DNA from: Nitrososphaerota archaeon
GTDB lineage: Archaea > Thermoproteota > Nitrososphaeria > Nitrososphaerales > UBA183
Reading direction: 5' to 3'
Assembly (NCBI GenBank): GCA_029784795.1
Contig: JAFMAW010000025.1
Coordinates: 1 to 10,248, forward strand
Length of the DNA: 10,248 bases
Shown here: positions 4,908 through 10,248 of the stretch, in pieces
Numbering within the stretch: the first letter of the stretch is position 1
How the letters are laid out: each line of letters begins with the position of its first letter
Notes under the pieces: model-generated
Told to the model about the DNA's origin: nothing
What the model saw: the letters and a program-made list of their open reading frames with translations, nothing else
The model's database searches: none
Made by a program: the position numbers and the translations under genes

Positions 4908-7900
4908 CTATGACTCGACCTGCCTTCTCCCCAGCTTCGACGGCCACCAGTTGTACCTGGCCGCCATGGCCATGAGCGCCGGGACGAAGAAGAGGATCAC
5001 AACCGTCACGTCGATGACCACGGCCGCGGAGACTGCCAGGCTTATCTCCTGCAGCATCCCTATCCCCGTCAGCAGCAGCGAGCCGAAGACGCTGGACAGC
5101 ACCAGCCCCAGGCCGACTATGGTCACCCACACCTTGGTGGTCGCCGCCTTGATGGCCTCGGCGTCCGACTTGCCGCTGAGCGCCTCCTCCCTGATCCTCG
5201 TGACGTAGAATATGTCGTAGTCTATCCCCACTCCCAGCATCGTCACAAGCACGAACAGCGGGGCGAAGTTGAAGACCGGCATGGACAGGAGGTGATAGAA
5301 GGTCACCGAGAGCAGGGCCAGGGCGAAGGCCACGCTGCAGAGTATGGTGAACACCAGCCTGAGGGGGGTGAAGACCGACCTGAGCTGCAGGAAAAGTATC
5401 ACGTACACGGCGGCCGCGAGTATGACGAGCACCTGGGGGATGAGCGCGCTCATGAACTGCTCGCTGTCGTAGGTCCCCTGGGTCTCCCCGCCATAGTAGA
5501 CCCTGGTCCCGGGGGCCAGGGGGAGGGAGTTCACCCCGGCCTCCACCCCCTGCAGGGAGCTGACGGCCTGTGCGCTCTCGGACGACCCGGTGAAGCCCAC
5601 CAGCACGAGGGCCGTGCTGTTGTCCTTCCCGACCTGGGCCATCATCCCGGTGAGGTACTGGGCCTTCAGCGGAGCCGACATCCCCTGCACGGAAGAGTAG
5701 TTGAACGCAGACCCGTAGGGCCTGGTGGCGCTGGTGACGGTGTCCACCCCTGGGGACCCTGCGGCGGCCGCGGAGACCTGTTCTATCTCGTTGAGCATGG
5801 CCTGGTTGAACTGGTTGTGGCCGTTCACTATGGGGGCCGGCGTCTGGACGAGTATCGTCGACGGGGAGATGGTCCCGCTCCCGAAGCTGTCCGTGATCAC
5901 CGTGAGCCCCTGGTTGCTCTGGAAGTTGGGGACGAGCCTGAGGAAGTCAAGGCTGGTGGGGGTGTTGGCCGTGGCGTAGACCGCGCCCAGTGCCACCAGG
6001 GCTATCAGGGCCGCGACGGCCACCTTGTGCCTCATCGTCTTCTCCGACACCCTCTCGAGGCGGCTCGGCCTGCGGGGCCGGACCCCTCCCCTCAGCCCCG
6101 GCCAGAACAGCCGGTCCCCGATGGTCAGCTCGAGCGAAGGGAGCAGGGTGAGGGACGCCAGGAGGAGGATCGACACCCCGATGGCTATGGCCACCCCGAC
6201 GTCGCTGAATATCGGGACGTTGGCCGCAGCCATCACCACGTATGCCACTACCACGGTCGTCCCCGCGGTCAGGACCCCCTCCCCCGCCCACCTCACCGAG
6301 GTGGCGACGCTCTCCTCCTTGCTCCTGCCGTTGGTCCTCTCCTCCCTGGTCCGCCTGAGCTGGAGGACGGAGTAGTCCACCGCCAGGCCCAGCATAAGCA
6401 GTGTGGTCAGCGTGGGGGTGAGGAAGCTGATCTGGCCGTGCCCTATCTTCACTATGCCGAGGTAGATGCTCGCGTAGGCTATGGAGATGGACAGCCCGCC
6501 TATCAGGAGGGGGACCAGGGCGGCCAGGGGGGACATGAAGAGCAGCCCCACTATGACGATCGAGACTATCACCCCGGCGACCACGGTCACCCCCAGCGAG
6601 GGGGAGAAGACGTCCTGGACGTCGTGGGCCAGCACCGCCCCACCGGTGACGTAGGTGGTCGCCAGGGACGACATGTTGGAGCTCGCGACCAGGGCCTGGA
6701 ACCCGGCGATCGCCTTGGCCCCCGGGTGCGAAGAGAAGTCGAACACCGCTATCATCGTCTGGTTGTCCTGGCTGACGAAGCTCTGGGTGAGCGACCTTGA
6801 GAGGGCCAGGGGGTAGCTGGCGTGGCTCTCACTTTCCACGAGGGACGACAGTGCCGCCCTGACCTGGCTCGCGGCGGTGTCGTTGCGAAGCCCTGCGAGG
6901 AGGGAAGCGAGGGAGGCGCGGTCGACGGCGAACAGGGGGGAGCCCGCGAGGGACTTCGCCGTGGCGTTCGCCACGAACCCGCTCGCCAGCGTCCACGCCG
7001 CACCGGCGCTGGGCTTAGGCCCGAGGGCGTAGGCGGACCTGACCAGCTGCGCCACCGGGACGCCCGGGGTCGCCCCCGCAGAGGACGAAGCGTTCGCCAC
7101 CAGGCCGACGGTCAGGTCAGCCAGGGACGAGCTGGTCGGGGTCTGGCCCAGGGCGTAGGCGCTCCGCGCCAGGTAGAGGGGGGTCACCTTCAGGGGGGCC
7201 GTCAGGTTCCCCGGTATCTGCGCCGCGACGGTGCCTATCGCCAGCCCTGACACCGCGCTCGTCTGGTACCAGTCGGTCGTGTTCAGCCCCGTCGCCACGC
7301 TCAGCATCAGCTCTCGGGCGGCGCTGCCCAGAGCAGGGGACTGCGCGAACTGCGCCGCGGAAGCGTTGACTGCCAGCCCCTCCCGCTGCAGGGGGGACAG
7401 CGCGGGCTGGGATGTGAAGCTGGAGTTCCAGGCGGAGTAGAAGGCCTGGTAGTACCCGAGGCCCTCGGCGCCCTGGGCCCCCTCGGAGGCGAGCCTGGTG
7501 TAGACGGTCTGGTTGGCCGCCGCGTCGGCCTGCGCGGGGGTGCTCCCGTTCTGGACCAGGGACCCCCACAGCTGGACGAAGCCGGCCGGGATCCCGTAGA
7601 CGAGCTGCGAGGTCTGGTTGATCCCCTGGCTGAGCTGGTAGACGTTGGAGTTCAGCGTCGAGAGGCTCGCCCGCAGGGCGTAGAGAGAAGCGCTGATGGC
7701 CGTCACGTTGGATGCCAGGGACGCGACCCCCGGGAGGAGGGCGGGGACCGTTGAGTTGAGCAGGGCGTACTCCGTCGAGTAGACGCTGGACATCCCGGTG
7801 TAGTTCTTCTCGGCGGGGTCGGAGGCCACGCTCTGGTTCAGGGCCTGGAGCGCGCCCCTGACCTGGTCCGAGTAGACCGTCCCCCCTGACGGCTGGATCA

Positions 7901-8159
7901 CCAGGACGATGCTGTCCTGGCCGGTGCTGTTGGCCGACGGGAACTGGGCGCTGAGTATCCTCTGGGCGACCTGGGACTCGGAGCTCTTCTGCCCCAGGCT
8001 GACGTTGGTGATGTTGTACGAGACCGAGGAGAAGAACGACGGGATGACGGCCACGGAAAGCAGCACCGCGACCGCCCACGCGGTGATTATCCAGCGGCGG
8101 CGCCTCCTGATGAACGAGTTGAACGAGCCGTAGCGGGAGCCTGTCAACCTTGCCCTCAC
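4908..8159 (-). CDS. MMPL/RND superfamily exporter with enlarged ectodomain
   Basis: 1083 aa, a proton-driven integral membrane exporter of the MMPL branch of RND proteins, probably moving lipids or other hydrophobic compounds outward; the substrate is unknown. Five arginines at 18-22 precede TM1 (24-43). Ectodomain 1 spans about 44-521, TM2-6 about 522-705, ectodomain 2 about 735-905, and TM8-12 follow. Both halves carry the family motif at the TM4-type position: GLAVDYS (D595-Y596) and GVGIDYD (D980-Y981), each followed by a basic R-x-R-E-E stretch (RRTREE; TRIREE). These Asp-Tyr pairs are the expected proton relay. Ectodomain 1, near 480 residues, is far longer than in typical MmpL proteins. 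It is rich in Ala/Ser/Leu helices and N-x-S/T sequons and holds a degenerate 42-residue tandem repeat (RSAYALG at about 332 and 374). The GTG at 8159 has GGAG directly against it; TTG at 8147 (residue 5) is better placed after GGAGTGAGG and may be the true start. Confidence 0.92.
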   Translation of the reverse strand: MRARLTGSRYGSFNSFIRRRRRWIITAWAVAVLLSVAVIPSFFSSVSYNITNVSLGQKSSESQVAQRILSAQFPSANSTGQDSIVLVIQPSGGTVYSDQVRGALQALNQSVASDPAEKNYTGMSSVYSTEYALLNSTVPALLPGVASLASNVTAISASLYALRASLSTLNSNVYQLSQGINQTSQLVYGIPAGFVQLWGSLVQNGSTPAQADAAANQTVYTRLASEGAQGAEGLGYYQAFYSAWNSSFTSQPALSPLQREGLAVNASAAQFAQSPALGSAARELMLSVATGLNTTDWYQTSAVSGLAIGTVAAQIPGNLTAPLKVTPLYLARSAYALGQTPTSSSLADLTVGLVANASSSAGATPGVPVAQLVRSAYALGPKPSAGAAWTLASGFVANATAKSLAGSPLFAVDRASLASLLAGLRNDTAASQVRAALSSLVESESHASYPLALSRSLTQSFVSQDNQTMIAVFDFSSHPGAKAIAGFQALVASSNMSSLATTYVTGGAVLAHDVQDVFSPSLGVTVVAGVIVSIVIVGLLFMSPLAALVPLLIGGLSISIAYASIYLGIVKIGHGQISFLTPTLTTLLMLGLAVDYSVLQLRRTREERTNGRSKEESVATSVRWAGEGVLTAGTTVVVAYVVMAAANVPIFSDVGVAIAIGVSILLLASLTLLPSLELTIGDRLFWPGLRGGVRPRRPSRLERVSEKTMRHKVAVAALIALVALGAVYATANTPTSLDFLRLVPNFQSNQGLTVITDSFGSGTISPSTILVQTPAPIVNGHNQFNQAMLNEIEQVSAAAAGSPGVDTVTSATRPYGSAFNYSSVQGMSAPLKAQYLTGMMAQVGKDNSTALVLVGFTGSSESAQAVSSLQGVEAGVNSLPLAPGTRVYYGGETQGTYDSEQFMSALIPQVLVILAAAVYVILFLQLRSVFTPLRLVFTILCSVAFALALLSVTFYHLLSMPVFNFAPLFVLVTMLGVGIDYDIFYVTRIREEALSGKSDAEAIKAATTKVWVTIVGLGLVLSSVFGSLLLTGIGMLQEISLAVSAAVVIDVTVVILFFVPALMAMAARYNWWPSKLGRRQVES
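6909..7164 (-). repeat. Degenerate 42-residue tandem repeat within the MMPL ectodomain
   Basis: Two protein-level copies begin at RSAYALG, with the Tyr codons exactly 126 bp apart (Y335 and Y377). Over the first 31 residues I count 14 identities, including RSAYALG, a shared Pro, and the G-x-VANA block later in the unit. The DNA copies have diverged, so this is an old duplication. The downstream boundary of copy 2 is approximate. Confidence 0.6.
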
Positions 8160-8264
8160 TCCTGCCGCCCGCGAGACGCACGCTCGCTGGCGTCCGGGGG
8201 GGCGGGCTCTGCGCGGCGCGGGTGAAAGCAGGGCATGCCTGTTTGGGGGCGCCGACCCGGTCGG

Positions 8265-8276
8265 ATTATTTACTTA
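8265..8276 (-). promoter_or_regulatory. TATA-like element for the MMPL exporter gene
   Basis: On the minus strand this reads TAAGTAAATAAT, the only AT-rich stretch in the 135-bp gap between the permease stop and the MMPL start. A start site about 25 bp downstream would give a leader near 85 nt, longer than for the other genes here and consistent with a start chosen by a ribosome binding site. It begins just past the permease stop, so the MMPL gene probably has its own promoter, although read-through from the ABC operon is possible. Confidence 0.45.
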
Positions 8277-8294
8277 TCGTCAGGGGCCCGAGCC

Positions 8295-9056
8295 TCAGCT
8301 GAAGGAGACGCCGGACCGCATGTACGACCTCACGGCGAGGGTCAGGAGCGCGAGCATCACCGCGGTGACCCCCAGCAGCTGGTACAGGTCCCCTGTGGTC
8401 ACCCTCCCCATGTACCCGTCCCGCACTATGTTGGCAAGGTAGGTGAGCGGGTTGACCAGGAAGAGGGCCCTGAGGGGGGCGGGGATCGCCGGGCTGATGG
8501 AGTAGAAGACTGTGGACGCGAAGTTGACTACGAATATTATCAGCACCTGGATGCTGTTGTAGGCGTTGTTGGACTTCACCAGGGCGGAGATGTAGAGCAT
8601 AAGGGACCCGAAGAGTATCGACCCCACCAGGATCGCCCCGACTATCATCAGGGCCCCGGCGGCCGTGACGGCGAGGCTCCCGGTCAGCAGGTAGGCTGCC
8701 ACCATCATCACCGCCGCCCCGGCGAACCCGAAGACCACCGACGTCAGCATTATCCCGAGGAGGTACTGCAGCCTGGAGAATGGCCCCACCAGAAGCTGGG
8801 CCAGCATCCCCCACCTCCTGTCCGCCCAGAGCATGCTCCCCCCGGCTATCCCGGCCATCACCGTCTGGAAGGAGACGATCCCCGGGGCGAGGAAGTCGAG
8901 GTAGGAGTGGGACGCCCCGGCCGCCAGCGACTGGAACCCGTACCCGAAGAAGACCAGGTAGAGCGCCGGGAGCCCCACCAGGATGATCAGGGTCCCGTAG
9001 TCCGTGTTGACCACCACGTTGCGGTAGACCAGCCTGAGGATGTCCGGGGCCCTCAC
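8295..9056 (-). CDS. ABC-2 type transporter permease
   Basis: 253 aa; the membrane half of an ABC exporter, pairing with the ATPase encoded just upstream. About six hydrophobic segments are visible: TLIILVGLPALYLVFFGYGF, a segment after DFLAPGIVSFQTVMAG, LGIMLTSVVFGFAGAAVMMV, ALMIVGAILVGSILFGSLML, VLIIFVVNFASTVFY, and LLGVTAVMLALLTLAV. The DFLAPGI block and the NPLTYLANIVRDGY block before the last helix are typical of ABC2_membrane (DrrB/NodJ-type) permeases. The chosen start is GTG 9056, which overlaps the ATPase stop as GTGA and has a strong AAGGAGGGGG ribosome site at 9064-9073. Starting further upstream (frame open to 9128) would add a Gly/Arg-rich segment that looks like a shadow of the ATPase gene. 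Exported substrate unknown. Confidence 0.9.
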   Translation of the reverse strand: MRAPDILRLVYRNVVVNTDYGTLIILVGLPALYLVFFGYGFQSLAAGASHSYLDFLAPGIVSFQTVMAGIAGGSMLWADRRWGMLAQLLVGPFSRLQYLLGIMLTSVVFGFAGAAVMMVAAYLLTGSLAVTAAGALMIVGAILVGSILFGSLMLYISALVKSNNAYNSIQVLIIFVVNFASTVFYSISPAIPAPLRALFLVNPLTYLANIVRDGYMGRVTTGDLYQLLGVTAVMLALLTLAVRSYMRSGVSFS

Positions 9057-10012
9057 CTGCCGTCCCCCTCCTTGGACACCGACTCCAGGAACACGTCCTC
9101 CAGGGTGTCCTTCCTCACGTTCAGCCACTCTATCTGCGTCCCTGTGTCCCTGGCCGCCTGCAGGAGGATGGCCAGGGCCTCCTTCGGGTTGTCCGTCAGG
9201 ACCAGGGCCGAGCCCTCCCCCTGCCTGACCGTCCCCTTCCCCCCGAGGGCCGCCTCCAGCGTCTGGTAGAACGCCCCGGCGCCCGACCCGTCCACGGTCA
9301 CCTCGATTGTCTTCTTCCCTATGTAGCGCCTCTTCAGGCTGTCGACGGCGTCCATCACCAGTATCTTCCCTGAGTCTATCACCGCGACCCTGTCGCAGAG
9401 GTAGTCCGCCTCCTCCAGGTTGTGGGTGGTGAAGACAACGGTCAGCCCCTTCTTCACGTCCTCCCTGACGAAGTCGAGGAGCTCCCTGCGCATGATGACG
9501 TCAAGCCCCACCGTGGGCTCGTCCAGGAACAGGACGTCCACGTCGTGCATCATCTCCCTGGCCACCTGGACCCGCCTCTTCTGCCCCCCGGACAGGTCGA
9601 AGGCCCGCTTCTTCCTGACGTCCTCCAGCCCGAACTTCTTGATCAGCTCCTCCCTGCGGCGGACCCTCTCTGGCTTCGGGACCCTCCACAGCATCCCGTA
9701 GAGGTCGAAGTTCCCCTGCACCGTGGTGAAGTCGAAGGACTCGTCCTGCTGGACCACCCCTATCCTCCTCCGTATCGCCCTCCCCTCCCTGGCCGGGTCC
9801 ATCCCGAGGACGCTCACCCTCCCTTCGGTCGGCCTGATGAGGGTGGTCAGTATCTTGATCAGCGTCGACTTGCCGGCCCCGTTCTTCCCCAGCAGCCCGA
9901 ACACCTCCCCCTTCTTCACGTCGAAGTCGACCCCCTTGAGGGCGTAGTTCTTGCCGTCGTAGGAGTGCTTCAGCCCTTCCACGCTGATGACTGCGCCCGG
10001 GTCCTGGTCCAA
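9053..10012 (-). CDS. ABC transporter ATP-binding protein (DrrA-like exporter ATPase)
   Basis: 319 aa; cytoplasmic ATPase driving the adjacent ABC-2 permease. Nucleotide-binding motifs are complete: Walker A GKNGAGKST (42-50, with Lys where Pro is commoner), Q-loop at Q88/Q89, signature LSGGQKRRV (140-148), Walker B VLFLDEPTVGLD (D164-E165) and the switch His H197 in FTTHNLEEAD. After about residue 230 comes a C-terminal domain (GKKTIEVTVDGSG to DTLEDVFLESVSK) of the kind found in DrrA/NatA-like exporters, ending in the typical LEDVFL motif. The start is TTG 10012, with a TATA-like box at 10041-10050 and a leader of under 10 nt. It overlaps the permease start by 4 bp, a tight two-gene operon. 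Such pairs export drugs, lipids or polysaccharides; the substrate here is not deducible. Confidence 0.95.
   Translation of the reverse strand: MDQDPGAVISVEGLKHSYDGKNYALKGVDFDVKKGEVFGLLGKNGAGKSTLIKILTTLIRPTEGRVSVLGMDPAREGRAIRRRIGVVQQDESFDFTTVQGNFDLYGMLWRVPKPERVRRREELIKKFGLEDVRKKRAFDLSGGQKRRVQVAREMMHDVDVLFLDEPTVGLDVIMRRELLDFVREDVKKGLTVVFTTHNLEEADYLCDRVAVIDSGKILVMDAVDSLKRRYIGKKTIEVTVDGSGAGAFYQTLEAALGGKGTVRQGEGSALVLTDNPKEALAILLQAARDTGTQIEWLNVRKDTLEDVFLESVSKEGDGR
9064..9073 (-). promoter_or_regulatory. Ribosome binding site for the permease
   Basis: AAGGAGGGGG on the minus strand ends 7 nt before GTG 9056. It decides the start in favour of the GTG that overlaps the ATPase stop codon. It is the clearest Shine-Dalgarno site in the window and sits at an internal operon gene, whereas the proposed first genes of transcripts lack one. 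Confidence 0.7.
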
Positions 10013-10040
10013 GGTCTGCGGGCCCGAGCCCGCGTGCCGT

Positions 10041-10050
10041 TGATAAATAG
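10041..10050 (-). promoter_or_regulatory. TATA-like promoter of the ABC exporter operon
   Basis: On the minus strand this reads CTATTTATCA, centred about 34 bp upstream of TTG 10012, predicting a leader of roughly 5-10 nt. Immediately upstream at 10058-10066 is ACGT-C-ACGT, a short palindromic motif within a GTCAC-GTCAC direct repeat, where a regulator or the TFB contact could lie. Confidence 0.6.
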
Positions 10051-10069
10051 TCAGGTCACGTCACGTAAT

Positions 10070-10093
10070 CACCCGGGGTGAGGTCCCCGGGTG
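10070..10093. terminator. Strong 9-bp hairpin between the right-edge gene and the ABC operon
   Basis: CACCCGGGG, a 6-nt loop, then CCCCGGGTG form a perfect stem. It begins 7 nt past the stop of the right-edge gene on the minus strand and lies before the ABC operon promoter. It lacks the T-run usual for intrinsic or archaeal termination, so it could instead be a transcript-end stabiliser or a protein-binding site. Confidence 0.4.
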
Positions 10094-10100
10094 GGCGCGC

Positions 10101-10248
10101 CTAGCCCTCCTTCTTCCCGTAGGACTGGGCCATCTCGCTCAGCTCGAGCATGGCCGAGGGGAGCTCCTCGTAGGGGGTCCTGACCAGCATCGCGGCCTCG
10201 CACCCCATCCCGGCGAACTTCTCTATGCGCCCCTCTATCTCGGGGAAG
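10101..10248 (-). CDS. C-terminal end of an unknown protein (partial, runs off the right edge)
   Basis: The minus-strand frame is open from the window edge to TAG at 10101-10103 and gives 48 residues, from FPEIEGRIEKFAGMGC through EAAMLVRTPYEELPSAMLEL to the basic tail YGKKEG. The composition is that of a soluble mixed alpha/beta protein, and third codon positions are almost all G or C, so it is very probably genuine. The family is not recognisable from this tail. It is transcribed in the same direction as the ABC operon but separated by a hairpin and a promoter-like box. Confidence 0.7.
   Translation of the reverse strand, partial: FPEIEGRIEKFAGMGCEAAMLVRTPYEELPSAMLELSEMAQSYGKKEG

Noticed and set aside
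5292..6800. A 502-codon open frame on the plus strand, antisense to the MMPL gene
   Set aside because: It is rich in Gly, His, Pro, Arg and Asp with no domain-like pattern, as expected for the complement of a high-GC gene. The opposite strand has clear MMPL motifs.
7117..8181. A 354-codon minus-strand frame overlapping the MMPL N-terminal half
   Set aside because: Arg/Pro/Gly-rich shadow in another frame of the same strand; the MMPL frame holds TM1 and the ectodomain.
8235..9269. A 344-codon plus-strand open frame opposite the ABC permease
   Set aside because: Low-complexity Gly/His/Pro/Arg composition and complete overlap with a well-supported permease and ATPase on the other strand.
1..10248. 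CRISPR array or rRNA
   Set aside because: No regularly spaced direct repeats and no recognisable rRNA segments anywhere in the window.

Overview
The window looks like chromosomal DNA from a GC-rich archaeon. The evidence is: (a) AT-rich TATA-like boxes about 25-35 bp upstream of several starts, with short or no leaders and frequent GTG/TTG starts; (b) a small protein resembling the archaeal DUF2153 family; (c) extracellular proteins rich in N-x-S/T sequons and a secreted phosphoesterase held by one C-terminal membrane helix. A high-GC lineage of Nitrososphaerota or Thermoplasmatota is a guess; nothing here fixes the phylum.

Layout. 1-157 (+) is the tail of an unknown protein. 211-1773 (+) is a secreted, membrane-anchored phosphoesterase of the acid phosphatase/phospholipase C family. 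1724-2029 (+) overlaps its 3' end and encodes a small Cys/His-rich protein. It converges on 2057-2389 (-), a DUF2153-like protein. From about 2400 to 4790 base composition drops from roughly 65-70% GC to about 48% (sampled by eye). This block holds three minus-strand genes: a 371-aa orphan, a 189-aa protein with a clear PD-(D/E)XK nuclease core whose start lies inside the end of the first gene, and a 165-aa orphan. It reads as an acquired accessory cassette with its own promoter and a palindrome upstream. 4908-8159 (-) is a 1083-aa MMPL/RND exporter with a very large first ectodomain. 8295-10012 (-) is a two-gene ABC-2 exporter (ATPase plus permease, overlapping by GTGA). 10101-10248 (-) is the tail of another unknown protein, followed by a strong hairpin.

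How the genes relate. The native GC-rich genes point to the cell envelope: an outward-facing phosphoesterase, an MMPL exporter and a DrrAB-like ABC exporter, the last two in tandem on one strand but with separate promoter-like elements. Their substrates cannot be read from the sequence. The low-GC cassette is the best candidate for something undescribed: a compact operon with a nuclease fold, no methyltransferase, no recognisable ATPase and two unrecognised partners, which would fit a defence or mobile-element module. That role is inference from context.
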